Positions 20,985-31,859 of a stretch of 64,000 bases of DNA are shown piece by piece (the first letter of the stretch is position 1; each line of letters starts with the position of its first letter). The notes below the pieces were generated by a model that saw only the letters and a program-made list of their open reading frames with translations, was not told the DNA's origin and ran no database searches. Origin of the DNA: Cepaea nemoralis (taxonomy: Eukaryota > Mollusca > Gastropoda > Stylommatophora > Helicidae); the NCBI GenBank assembly GCA_014155875.1, contig JACEFZ010028299.1, forward strand, positions 1-64,000. Direction: 5' to 3'. A program made the translations under genes and the position numbers.

Positions 20985-21594
20985 TAGTTAGTTAGTCGCA
21001 ATTTCAACTTCACAGCAACGGGTCGTCCCCATTATGCTCCGTTCCTGTGCCAGTGAATATCACACAAAACGCTCCCCACTGCCCAATGTGAAAAGTGGAA
21101 AAGACAGGAGTCTCGACAAACAACAGCCCGCACAGACACACTGTGCATAATGCCGCCGCCAGAATGTCAACACACCAGTCCCCCACGAAACACCCTGTTC
21201 ATCTCTGATGGAATCGGCAGTCATTTTCCTATCTGAATGTTTCCTAGATGTTCACCCACACAGTCCGTCCACGAAAATACAGTTCATCGCTGATGGCAGT
21301 GGCAGTCAACCAGAAGCCCAGCAGCCACGCATTTCTGCATAAGGCAAAAACCGGTCAACTCTGGGACATAGCCAGCTGCCATCACTCCGAACATGCAGTC
21401 ACGTTCCAAAAAACCTCAGGCAGATTCAAAAGCATTTCACATGAAACTCACAGCTCACAGTGTCGCGCCACGCACTCACTCAGTAGCAGGGCAACGGAAC
21501 CATCAAGCCTCCTTAGTCGCCTCTTACGACATGCGTGGTAGGCTACAGTGTTGCTATTCTTTGCTTCCCTTATGGGCCCCGGCAACACACAGGA
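20985..21594. repeat. Dispersed repeat A, longer copy
   Basis: It starts GTTAGTTAGTCGCAATTTC and ends in a TTAGTCGCCTCTTACGACAT ... GGGCCCCGGCAACACAC stretch. A truncated copy is at 10734-10873. The TTAGTCGCCTCTTACGAC-type end is one I associate with a common dispersed repeat of invertebrate genomes, but I cannot name its class. It has no protein-coding motif. Confidence 0.65.
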
Positions 21595-21860
21595 TTATAT
21601 CAGATGTTGCAATGGGAAAGATGCATGCTCTTAAATATCTAATTTTTTGTAGTTCTGTCTGTCCCACTCCATAATTTATTCAGTTGTTTTATAGTCTTTG
21701 AAGAGCAATAGATAGTTGTCGTTTAATTTCTTTCATTGTGTCACCGTTGTTGGTAATCGATGACCCAAGATATTCAAAATATTCCACCGCCTCCAATTTT
21801 TCATCATTACCATATATGTATACGTATTGTTGTTTAAATAACATCTTGATCTTCTAGCGG
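21595..21860 (-). pseudogene. Non-LTR RT thumb fragment
   Basis: The minus strand encodes LEAVEYFEYLGSSITNNGDT, MKEIKRQLSIALQRL and, after stops, RACIFPIAT. It is the thumb segment of the family represented at 6920-7400, where the identical GTTGCAATGGGA(C/A)AGATGCATGC context occurs. Confidence 0.75.
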
Positions 21861-22021
21861 CCTGGTACAAATGTGTAACCGTTTCTGTCAGAAGTCTAGT
21901 CACAACTGTGTTTACATAAATTGTAATCGCAATCTGTGTTATAATAAACATTAATCAAAATGAAACTTTCTTATCAGCAACAAGGATCTTATATTCTTCT
22001 ACAAAGAATAAATACATTTTA

Positions 22022-22115
22022 ACACTTGGTTGGTTGACTGGTTGGTTGATTGATAGGTTGGCTGGTTGGTTGACTGGTTGGTTCATTGATAGGTTGGCTG
22101 GTTGGTTGGTTGACT
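22022..22115. repeat. GGTT-rich microsatellite
   Basis: Irregular GGTTGGTTGACTGGTTGG and GATAGGTTGGCTGGTTGG units. Confidence 0.9.
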
Positions 22116-22479
22116 GACTAGTCATTTGTAAATCCTTTGTAAGACCGAGTTTTAATTCATAAATCCAATGTACAAGTATTTGCGTTCACGTCTTGGAAAC
22201 CCCAAAGGGGGTTTGCAACTATCATAATGTACCTGCTATTGGGACTTTTCTTGCTATCAGTTCGAAAATATTATCACCGCGGTGACCGTGTCCTAGAGCT
22301 TCCATGCCCCTCCCTGTTTAAAATCTGAATACAGCGAGATGACCAATACCAGCACTGGACCTCATAACTATTAAGAGGCGTATTAATTGTAACTAGGTCA
22401 TGGCTAGCACAGCACACACAGATTGGCTGTGTATAGTCCAGGGGTGGCACTGTTTCCTCCACTGGTTTTGGATATTTCA

Positions 22480-22645
22480 TTGTCAACACATCAGCATTTC
22501 TTCTTCTGCGTTCATCCGGAGTTTTTTTTCTCTTTTCGGACGTGATTGCGTTGTGCCTGTTTACAGCAGAGCTGCATTCTTCCGCCCTTAGGCCGACACA
22601 TCTGACTTCTGCGGGCATTTGTTGACCGGGTTAACCTTCCCGGGC
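22480..22645 (-). repeat. Dispersed repeat C, second copy
   Basis: On the minus strand it reads CCGGGAAGGTTAACCCGGTC, then ACAAATGCCCGCAGAAGTC, GTGTCGGCCTAAGGGCGG and CAGGCACAACGCAATCACG. It aligns with 15565-15695. A minus-strand open frame running through it (NRHNAITSEKRKKTPDERRR) has a basic composition, but I cannot identify it. The stretch 22130-22480 beside it holds nothing I recognise. Confidence 0.7.
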
Positions 22646-22694
22646 ATCAGCATTTCAATAGGATCTAATCAGCATTTCCATTGAATGTGTGTAG

Positions 22695-22915
22695 TTTACA
22701 CTATCTTCTGTAAAACTTTCCAAGAAACTTTCCAAGAAATCCTAACACCATGGTCCGGGAAGAGTAGAAGAGGAAGGCCAAAGGGAAGATGGGTGCAGGA
22801 TATGGCAGTTGATCTCCATATGGGTCTTTCGGACGCGGGACATCTGGCTTATGACTGAGAAGTTTTCCGAAAGGTTGTATGGGTGCGAGGTTCCGCAAAG
22901 GATTGCTATGTTTAG
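22695..22915 (+). pseudogene. Non-LTR RT C-terminal fragment
   Basis: The plus strand, read with one frame change, gives SRRGRPKGRWVQDMAVDLHM and DAGHLAYD followed by a stop, then EVFRKVV. This matches the extreme C terminus at 6920-7165 on the other strand. Confidence 0.7.
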
Positions 22916-23383
22916 TTTGTCTACTGATACTTGTTTCAGATTTGTGGAATGCTGTTAGCATTCAGCAGGCTGGAGAAAATCCCTCGTTTCCATCATTAGT
23001 TGGGATTTATTTGCATAGCGGCTCTTTGTGTACTGATTCGCCAAATAAGTGCTAGGTTATTATATTTGATAACTTTTAAACTTTTGTTGAAATATGAATT
23101 CAAAAGCTACCATCTCATGATATCTATGTTACATAGTGATATGAGCAGGTTACACATATTCACTCACGTTTGAGGCAAAAAGTCGTGGCGATGTGTATGT
23201 CATATTTCCATTTACAATTGTACCTGGTTCTTTCTGAGCATCTTAGAAATGAACCGGTAAGTCGCATGTACTTTGTGCCAACTCTTTTCCCTGGAAAGAG
23301 CACCAGTTTAAACTGTAGATTGCCGAATGTATCTGTCGGGAATTCCCCCGTGATTAAGATTCTTTCACTCCTACATTCTTGTA

Positions 23384-24297
23384 TTATCGCATTCGAGGAA
23401 ATAAAAAGAGGGATCCATATGTCAAAGAACTTTCGACTTGTTGCAAGTCTTTATCAAGAAATACAACGCCTCTTCCGGCTTTCAACTTTTTATGAGGCAT
23501 TCTTTCATATGAAGTACCAGAGGACGCTCTTTCGTTACAACACTGTATATCATTGCTGGCGTAAGCAAGGCGGGTAGCTCTGGATGTTTTGTTTCTTAAA
23601 TTTGCCCGATTTTCAACAAGCATTTGAGTGAAATAATTCTTATCTGTACCTTCTGTACAATCATTTCCGGAGTCTGCACATGCACTTCGGTCGGTTATTT
23701 CTTCACACAGAAAATAATGTGGATTCTGTGAAGAAACTGAAGCGCGCCTCAATTGACTCTTATCCACATCCCCCAATCTAAGCAGTCTTGCATAGAGCGC
23801 AGCATGTTCGTAATAGCATGTTCGTAATCTTGCAGTAGTGCATCGTCTGCATGGTGTAGGTCTAATTCAGAAACAAGCTCAACAAAAGCTTCTTTCGATG
23901 TTGGAAAGGCAGGTACAATAGGAATGCTCAAACCCCGCTCTAACACATCTGTCAGCCATAGGGGAAGGTGATCCTGGGAGAGCAGATATGGCTGCCTTAC
24001 AATATGCAGCCTGCACACGGTATTTACTTTGTCTAGATGGTCGATGTAGGCTTCTGTTGAAGCACGTCTCCGCTTCAAAAATTGTAATTTCTCCTTGAAA
24101 TCCTCGTCAGTTTGATCAGTTGCATCCTTGGGTGTTGTTTGTTTATCTGTATCCAGGCAACACTCGTTACTCAAGCACGTTCGACACCAGCTTGACCTGG
24201 CACATCTTGTTGTTCTCTTATCTAAAATGTGTTCAAATCTGTTCACCGAAGAATGCCGTGTGCAAGCTGCTTCGCCTTCACTCCTGCCAGCATTCAT
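23384..24297 (-). pseudogene. Unidentified ~299-codon protein frame, broken by a 14-bp duplication
   Basis: Two overlapping minus-strand frames (24297-23749 and 23776-23384) form one protein-like unit. A perfect 14-bp tandem duplication (AGCATGTTCGTAAT at 23801-23814 and 23815-23828) shifts the frame; removing one copy leaves 900 nt, 299 codons plus stop. The N terminus is cysteine-rich (RCARSSWCRTCLSNECC). The middle is Glu/Arg/Lys-rich (DFKEKLQFLKRRRASTEA), then leucine-rich. The C-terminal half has charged and Cys-containing stretches (HYFLCEEITDRSACADSG) and ends LFLFPRMR. I do not recognise the family. Retrotransposon motifs are absent. It may be a host pseudogene, a viral or transposon accessory gene, or an exon. 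Confidence 0.55.
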
Positions 24298-25034
24298 GTG
24301 TCTGCTCTGTAACTTCAGCGTTTCGTTTTGAAACTTATCATAATATTAATAAACTTAGCAAATTATTATTCTCCTTGGTATTACGATTTTGTTTGAGCGC
24401 TTAGGAAAATACTATTATATTTTGGCGCAGTGAACAGTTTTCATTCCTGTGAGCTATCATTAATGTTCTACTTTATTGCATAACTTTGATTTACTTGTTG
24501 TTCGCCATATTAGAAGGCCGTGTATTAAAAACAAGAAGTTAGGCCTCGCCACCCTGGACGCAATGATAATTGATATACCTTTAAACGGTACTACGTTGTC
24601 CATTTAAAAATAAACTAGCCACAGTAATAGAAGGCAGACTGTCTCAACTTCAAATTTATTGGGCCGCGATAAAATCTCCCACATTTCTCAGGACTTCTCA
24701 TTAGTCATTTCATTACATTAACATTACATTTCGGTCAGGACACAAAAAAATTCAAAACTCCGCTTAGGCTTAGAATTAACGAACACTTTTCGTTCAGATA
24801 CCGTTGAATTCGTCTTGTCAAGCTGTATCCAACTGTTATGATTTCATAAGTAGAAATCCCAATATTCTCTGCATATGCTATTACTAGTAGTAGTACTTAC
24901 TACCAATTCTACCTACCAGGGAACATGGAAGAATAACCTCTTGAACCCGCGTTAAAGTTGTCGTTCGCGATTTTCGCGCTATAGTTTCGCATTTATCTAA
25001 TTAGATTATGAACATGGAGGAGTGGTGAGCAAAA
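24298..25034. other. Stretch without a recognisable gene
   Basis: Mixed-composition DNA. I see no motif-bearing frame, RNA gene or tandem repeat. Confidence 0.55.
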
Positions 25035-25775
25035 TATCCCCCTCATCATCATCATCTTCCACGTTTGCCATTAAGCGTCGTGGAGGAGGAGGGAATAATT
25101 GGCACTCCAACGCCCGACGGGTGGCACTGAATAATGTCATTTAGTCTGATTGTACAATGAATTTGATGTTGTGATTGTTGTCAATCCATTTTCTTCTCTG
25201 GCTTCCACTTGAACATCGTCGCAGATGTTCTTTGATATAGGGTCAATGCTGGTAGTTGATGGTGTTGCATTCTAACGAGATGACCAAACCTTTTGATCTT
25301 CTGTATGTCAATAAATGTGGTACAAGGTGTTCATCCCCCTGTCTGTCTGATAACAACATTTCTCACTTGGTCTCGGATGGTTAAATTAGCAGCTCTCATC
25401 AGGCATCTCATTTCGCAGGTGTTGATTTTACGAAAGTGTTATTTGGATAATGTCCATTGAGATTGGTAGCATAGGGTTAGTGTTAATATGCGGTTTATTA
25501 TCTGTCGTTTTGCGGACATGGGTATATTTGGATGTTTCAGTAAGGGTGATAGTTGATATGAAAGTGCACTAGCTTTTTGACATCTGATTTCGATTGCTCT
25601 GTCCAATCTGCCATCTTCTGTGAACGTACTTTCAACTTATTTGAATTCCTTTAAGTTGTGTCAGAGTTGTGCTATTTATCTGTATACTTTGTGAACTAGA
25701 AGATTTTACAACTTGCATTACTTCGGTTTTGGCTGTATTTATACTCACACTGTACTGCATACAACTCATCTGCAT
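25035..25775 (-). pseudogene. Non-LTR RT palm/thumb fragment with ATG-repeat tail
   Basis: The minus strand contains SMQYSVSINTAKTEVMQVV, INSTTLTQLKGIQIS, then decayed thumb text (NRNQMSKS, TDNKPHINTNPMLPI, LRNEMPDESC) and KVWSSR. This is an RT region after motif C, with many stops. On the minus strand it ends in GATGATGATGATG (25039-25050), a trinucleotide 3' tail. The related fragment at 14366-14595 has the same tail. Confidence 0.7.
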
Positions 25776-25840
25776 CAGAAATCAGATTGGTTACATTCTC
25801 ATCAACAGAAGATTTCGAAATGCTTTAAATATCGTAAAAA

Positions 25841-26325
25841 CGGTACTTTTGCTTTCTTTCACCCCAAACAAACTTTGCCAGCTATATTTAGAGTCACCAG
25901 CTATATTTAGCGCCGACGGTGATCTCCTCTGTGTTCGGGTGGAGTGTGTGTCAGTGCGTTTCAATTGCCCCACACCACAGTGTTGTTTCTTTGGGCTGTG
26001 GCAACCGTTTCTGTCTCCCTTCGATCCTCATTTGCATCGGTCCTGCAATCACTTTCCGGTTAGGGTTAGGGGGTAGGGTTAGGATTAGGGTTAGGGGTAG
26101 GGTACACACACTAACCTTAACCCTAATCCTAACCCTACCCCATAACCCTAACCCTAACATGAAAGTGAAAGAATAGCGCACCACCGCCGCATAGAATTGC
26201 GCACCGAGCTACGGCGCAACACACGGAAACCCCCTGAATGTTCGGCGCAACACAGGGAACCCCTGGATGTGACGTCATACCCTGGGATTCCCTTTTGTTT
26301 GGGGTGAAAGAAAGCAAAAGTACCG
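25841..26325. mobile_element. MITE, 485 bp, with 32-bp terminal inverted repeats
   Basis: The left end (25841-25872) starts CGGTACTTTTGCTTTCTTTC and continues ACCCCAAACAAA; the right end (26294-26325) is its exact reverse complement over 32 bp. The flanks are TAAAAA on both sides (25835-25840, 26326-26331), a likely 6-bp target duplication, although the shared CG makes the exact border ambiguous. There is no transposase. The centre carries telomere-like repeats in both orientations. The superfamily is not determined. Confidence 0.85.
26058..26157. repeat. Inverted telomere-like TTAGGG / CCCTAA repeats within the MITE
   Basis: GGTTAGGGTTAGGG with GGGGTAGGGTTAGGA variants (26058-26102) is followed by CACACAC and then TAACCTTAACCCTAATCC, ending CCCTAACCCTAAC (26111-26157). 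The two halves are near-complementary, so the region could fold into a long hairpin. Confidence 0.9.
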
Positions 26326-26559
26326 TAAAAACTATACTAAGCAACCGTAAATTAATCATAAGCAATATACGTACACAATTAAAGAAGGTCAAATATGCAC
26401 AGGACAGGGCACACGGAAATTGTAACAGCAATGGACTCCTCCTCCTTCAGACCTGGTACCTAACACGATCTCCTGATCACCAGTACAAGTTTCCGTCTTC
26501 ACACGAGAAATAGGACATCGTGGATGCACCCTCGCTCGAAACCATGGCACCTCATTGAC

Positions 26560-26715
26560 TATGTAAAATGGCGACGTTAACGCAGCATAGCAACACAGGT
26601 GACGACGTTATAGCGGAACGTAGCGACGTAAAGTGAAGTTATGTCCCAATGTGACAACGACGTTATAGCGAAACGACGTCAACCGAAGCGACATATAGCG
26701 GGGACTTCCAGTATT
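26560..26715. repeat. Short irregular repeat rich in GACGTTATAGCG
   Basis: GACGACGTTATAGCGGAACG and AACGACGTTATAGCGAAACG occur about 60 bp apart (26604 and 26660). Further AGCGACGTAAAG and AGCGACATATAGCG variants follow. There is no coding content. Confidence 0.6.
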
Positions 26716-26839
26716 CTCATTATAGAAAATGGAGTTACCGTTTCATTATGTCGAGTGCGTTTTCTTGTCTAGAGTAACGATTGGAATATGGAAGTATGGG
26801 GCTGCTACCGCATGCCCAATATTACACACGGCGTGTAAA

Positions 26840-27265
26840 GGGATACTTTACTTACTTGTCTTATTTTACTTACTTTTCTTATTTTACTTACTTTTCTTAT
26901 TTTACTTACTTTTCTTATGTTACTTAGTTTACTTACATTACTGACTTTTCTCACTTTACTTTAATTTACTTACTTTTCTCAATTTACTTACTTTATTTTA
27001 CTTACTTTTCTCACTTTACTTTACTTACTTTTATTACTGTATTTACTTTACTTGCTTTTTCTTAATTTACTTACTTCACTTTACTTACTTTTCTATCTTT
27101 ACTTACTTTTCTTATTTTACTCCACTTTACTAACTTTTCTTACTTTACTTTACTTACTATGTTTACTTTACTTTGGTTTACTTTTCTAACTTTACTTTTG
27201 TTACTTTATTTTACTTCACTTTGCTTTATTTTACTTACTTTTCATACTTTATTTCTTTACTATAA
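26840..27265. repeat. CTTACTTTT-rich tandem tract
   Basis: About 425 bp of irregular TTTACTTACTTTTCTTAT units, strongly pyrimidine-biased on the plus strand. This is a degenerate microsatellite or minisatellite. Confidence 0.9.
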
Positions 27266-27424
27266 TCTTATTCTTTTCGCCACACCGACTTCTTATAATA
27301 AAAATAGATAAAAAATTATAGGTAACAATTATAGATAACATGGATAAGAGCGCTCCCTCTTCAACTTCCTCTGTGCTTACGCCGAGCGACTTCTTTTACA
27401 CCGGTCATTGATAAAATTTGGTAA

Positions 27425-27560
27425 CTTCTAGATGATGGTTAATTACGTACCCCCTGAAGGCAAAGTGGGTTTGTCTGAGGTGAGAGCATCTTAAAGTGTA
27501 AAGCTATTCCACGCAAAATTCAGACCAACACTACCCATTAGGATTTTGTAAGGACTACGT
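27425..27560 (+). repeat. SINE-like module
   Basis: CCCCCTGAAGGCAAAGTGGG, AAAGTGTAAAGCTATTCCAC, then GCAAAATTCAGACCAACACT share the core found at 6480-6606 and 10225-10345. The head is missing or decayed. Confidence 0.45.
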
Positions 27561-27567
27561 TACCTCA

Positions 27568-27715
27568 AAGGGGAAAGGGGAGTCTCCGTGGCGAAATGTA
27601 AAGCCCCTTTACTCCGAAAATTTGGGGTTTTTGGGCCACTACTTGGGGTATGTGTGGTTTCGTTCTTTTGAGGAGCGAAGGGAGTCTCCGTGTGAAATGG
27701 TCAAGCCTCTGACTC
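27568..27715. repeat. Two-copy direct repeat with tRNA-like D-arm sequence
   Basis: GGGGAGTCTCCGTGGCGAAA and GGGAGTCTCCGTGTGAAATG begin two similar stretches about 110 bp apart, each followed by an A(A/G)GCC...(T/C)TGACTCCGA-like end. The sequence resembles the box A end of the SINE at 7895. It may be a duplicated SINE head. Confidence 0.5.
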
Positions 27716-27800
27716 CGAGGTGAGAGTGGGGAGGGAGGTAGAGAGTCAGAGAGAGAGTTTCTCTCCTAATCGTCTGTGTGTGGTTTGGGATCTGCTGAGA

Positions 27801-27860
27801 GGTTCCAGGAGAGAGAGAGAGAGAGAGAGAGTGTGAGAGAGAGGAGAGAGAGAGAGAGAG
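27801..27860. repeat. GA microsatellite
   Basis: (GA)n with a few T and GG interruptions. Confidence 0.95.
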
Positions 27861-27894
27861 AATTTGTGCAATAACTTTTTTCATATCCTCAAAC

Positions 27895-28330
27895 CCGGGT
27901 AAGGCTTGTACCCTCCCATTGCTCTCCTCTGTGAAGCCGTTGGAGTGTGGTGGCGGTTTGGTGAATTTGCCAATATTCGGTTAACATAAGCGGGTAAGGC
28001 CTTCAACTCCCATACTGCTCATTTATATCAGCTAAGCCCGTTGAAATGAAGGACGATTTATCAGTTAAATTTTGTGGACCAGGAGACCCTCTTTAGAAAC
28101 ATAACAACTGGGCAAATAAAAATCAGTGCAAGCCGGATATTTAAACGGGAAACTATTTATAGTTAAATTTTTTGTTAGAATATGTACCAGGTCCTTTCAA
28201 CATAACATCTGGAAGAAAAAGTCAGTTTAGCGGGAATTGCATAGAAATCGGGAGAAGGAATAAAATCTTTAAGTCAGAATATAACCAAGTCCTTGAAAAA
28301 AATTAGAATGAGCCTTTGGCAAAACGGGAA
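27895..28330. repeat. Degenerate tandem repeats, ~96-bp then ~108-bp periods
   Basis: CGGGTAAGGC(T/C)T recurs at 27895 and 27991, each followed by CTCCCAT(T/A)(G/C)TGCTC-type sequence. Further on, ACCAGG..(A)GACCCTCTTT / ACCAGGTCCTTTCAACATAA / ACCAAGTCCTTGAAAAAAAT recur near 28075, 28185 and 28293, with AACATAACA(A/T)CTGG in the first two. These are imperfect repeats leading into the LTR-like sequence. Confidence 0.55.
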
Positions 28331-28479
28331 GGGGAAAACGCATAGACAAAACAGGTTAATGGAACGAAATTAAAACGATTTGAATTCTGGAATCCTTAGA
28401 AAAAAAAGGAATGATTAGGCAAAAACTGAAAGAGTTTGTTTGAATCCCGGGAAACGAGATGTTGGAACACGTTAGACTC

Positions 28480-28925
28480 CTGGCGAATCCCTAACCGGGA
28501 TGCAGAAGGTTACGACAGCAAGCCTTTTTAGTTTGCCAGCAGTTGCTGGCTGACGCGGAAGCCAGCGGTTTCCGCAAGGCAAACAAGGCCCACCGGTCCT
28601 CGTAACGTCAATTCGCCAGGCAAGCGCTTTGCGTTACCTGACCCCCACAGCTTCGGTACGCGGACCAGACCCGGCGTTGGGGAAGACAAAGCAGTGCTCG
28701 GTCCCGAAAGTCGAGTGCTTGGAACTTTGAGAAAAAAAGCAGTGAGTTTCGGTACTGGACTGATGCATTGTCTGGGTATTGAAAAGATTTCCCTGCCCTA
28801 GATCGAGTTTCATTTTGACTTGTAAATAAAACTTGAAATTGTGTCGTTTGTCTCAAGTCCAATCATGTTGTACTTGTATTGTATCACATTTTGCCAAACG
28901 AGCCGGTTAAGACCCCGACATTTGA
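28480..28925 (+). repeat. LTR-like repeat, copy 1
   Basis: It shares CCCTAACCGGGATGCAG, TTGCTGGCTGACGCG.AAGCCAGCGGT, GACGTCAAT, CCCGAAAGTCGAGTGCTTG, CTTGTAAATAAA and CAAGTCCAATCATGTTGTAC with 43560-44166, and less exactly with 35070-35612. The AATAAA near the 3' side is a candidate polyadenylation signal, as expected in an LTR. It ends AAGACCCCGACA near 28920. Its left boundary is not sharp. Confidence 0.7.
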
Positions 28926-31859
28926 ACGTTGGAACATTTGTGGGTTGTGAACTAAGGCATCGTTCACTTTACTTGAACTGTTTATTAAGTTTAAAATTTG
29001 AAACCCCGGTCTAAAGGGGCATTTTTTTAACGTGGTATGTACCCTTTAAATGGATCGTGAAGCTCATTCTTATAGATTTTTAAAATGGTTTAATATGAAG
29101 GCTTTGACGATTGTAAAGTACATACATTTTTGTCCCTTTAAAGTGTAAAAATGTGATCGTAAACTTGTCCATTTTGACTTTGTGAATTGGAGCCTAGATT
29201 GTGCCTAAAGTAAACTTGTGTCTTTTCTCCTTACTGAAAGTCATCTTGATGTAAGATTGTCATCAATGTTGTACCTTGTTTAGTATGTTAGATTGTCCTT
29301 GTGAAGATTTTGTAAACTTGAAGTCTATGGAAACTGACTTGTGGTCTTTTAAAAGAAAATTGTTGATTTAGATTTAGACCTATATTACACTTTCCCTTGT
29401 AAAACTTAATTGAAACTAAGTTTGGAAAGAAACCATAGATAAACAAAATTTACTTTTCCCCAAAACAAACAATTTCCCGTGCCATCAAACCTTGCCCTAA
29501 TCAATGTTTTGAAGTAGCACCCACATTTCTAGCCCTGATTTAAAGTTCTCCAACAACATACACTTTGGGCCATTTTCCCTTTTCCTAACTTTGGATTTAA
29601 GTTTGGCACAAATTGTAAGTTCACCCAATTTTTAAATTTTCCACCAACAACTTGTAAAAAACTTGAGTCCTAAAACTTCTTTTCTATTTTACTTTTCCCT
29701 CATTTGCAAATGATTGAACAGATTGTAAATTTTAATTAACTAGATGAGTTTAAAAAAGTGGAGTGAAAGAAATACTCTGAATTCTTTTTCCAGGAAAGCT
29801 AATAACGTTTCAAAGAGCGGCTGAAAAGCTAAAATTATGGCAGAAAGTTAAAGGGAGCAGAAAGAAATATCTGCAAACCAACAGGAAGAAGATAACGAAT
29901 GAAGAAAGCGGAAACTGCCAAGAGTAAAGGAGAAAGCCTTAGTACAAAAAATTAAACAACTTGGCGAGACTGCCCAAAAAAAAGAGTTAAGAAAATTGAA
30001 AGACGGAAAAGCCAGAAAAAAGAAAGGTATTAAAAAAATTAAACCTCGGGAGACTGCATTGCACCAAACCCAGAATTTTGAAATTAATGGACCATTACCA
30101 GGTCCCATTTCTAAAAAATATTATGTTTTTGAAGAAATTATAGGGGTAACTCATAGAGACCCTTTCCCCCGAACTTTGAAATTTACCATTATCCAAGTCC
30201 AATTTATGGCACATTTATGCTAGATGAGGAGGGTTTCAGAGAACATTCAGCAAGTTGAGCCCCAAAGACTCAAAAGTTCCACTTTTCTAAATAAGTTGGA
30301 CATATTTTTCCAAATGGACTTCAGAGTAAAATTTAATAAAGTTATCAGAAATAAAGACTTCATAGGGATTAATCATCTCTGCTTTCCATCAGCATTTTCA
30401 AAATTTTTGCAAGAGAATGAATGTACGATGTAGACAGATTAGAGACGGGGTTCCCTTTTTATCAGCCAATAAACATCCTTTAGCTTTTGAAATTTGAACA
30501 AACTTGAATGGTACATGAAGACCCCGATCAGAACCTATAATAGGCTAAAACCAATAAACATGTTTAATACAAGCTTTTGATAAAAATTGCACCCAAGGTG
30601 AGAACCGACAAAAACCCCATATTTACATATCTACAGAAATCGTAAATCGAAAATAAGATTGTAAATCCTTGTAAAATGCACCCAAAGGTTCTCTGTGGCG
30701 AACCGGCATTTTCGTTTATATTTTAAAGAAAGGCAAATGCCAAGAAAGGAAATAACCTTAAATTTATAATTCATTTCAGATGAAGAACAACAGGGGATTA
30801 TCTCTGGAATCAGCAAGGCAATTGACCAAGAAAGCAAATGCCTTATTTGATACCTTTTATAGATCATTTTGAAGCGACCAACAAACCATTGCCAATGAAG
30901 AAGGGTTTTGGAATGATTCAAAAGGGAAATAAAATCATAGGGATATGTGAATACCTTTTGCTACAGGCCTTTGACATCGGAAGTCCACTTTTTTGGGCCC
31001 AAAGAGAAAGTTTTATAATGCCAACAGAATAAACAGGCAGGCACGGATATGAAGCATTCTCTAAATATTGAAATACCCATTACATGGGATATATTCAGAA
31101 AGTTCCCCACTGGCAAAGAAAATACAGGCAGTAACTAACCCTGTGAATATTGAAATTTGGGAAAATTACCAGAGTGAAGATGGGCATATATAAACACCTT
31201 TTCATTGATGAGAAAATCACAGCATCAACCCAAACCCTGTCATCATTGGAAAATTTACCAAATGAATGATGTAGCTAATGAGCATAACATCTTTTGCATC
31301 ATTTATCAACTGTTTCATCACCATCACATATCATTGAATGTTGAACCAACCAAATCTACTGTAGGTAGATAAATTAACAAACGAGGCTATGACATCATTA
31401 TCCGTGATCACCTCCCGAAATCATGAAGGGTTTTGAACGCCCAAAACTGATCCTGCATTGCAAATAAATTTTAAACCATCGGGCTAAAGAAAGGTAACCA
31501 AAAATCCAAAAGCATTTTTGAAAAATTTATCCTCACCAGGTAATCCAGGTTAGGGACAATATTAAACTGTTTTGCCGAAGCAAGTAACCAAGCAAGACTT
31601 TTGCTTGAAATTGCTCCTTCAGGGAAGGTACTATAAGAGGTGACAAAATTACAGACAAATTTTTGGGCCCCTTTGAATAAGTAAGCAATATTTAGAATTG
31701 TGACTCTGCCTAAACCCCTTGAAGGGAAAAGGGAAAGACCCACAGGCAAAATTACACATTATGATTAGGGCCCGTCGCCTTTGATAAAATATTGTACAAG
31801 TTGGACATCTTAATCAGATAACAACCAGAAGGGTAAACATATTATTACCAAATTACATT

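Noticed and set aside
22022..22115. CRISPR-like or other spaced repeat array
   Set aside because: The units are a simple GGTT microsatellite with no unique spacers, and the DNA is eukaryotic.
26058..26157. Interstitial telomere or chromosome-fusion site
   Set aside because: The TTAGGG-like repeats lie wholly inside a 485-bp element with perfect inverted ends and target duplications, so transposition explains them better.
30224..31032. Small open frames at 30224-30433 and 30838-31032 as genes
   Set aside because: No recognisable motif; they lie inside the degraded LTR element and are best taken as remnants of its gag/protease region or chance.
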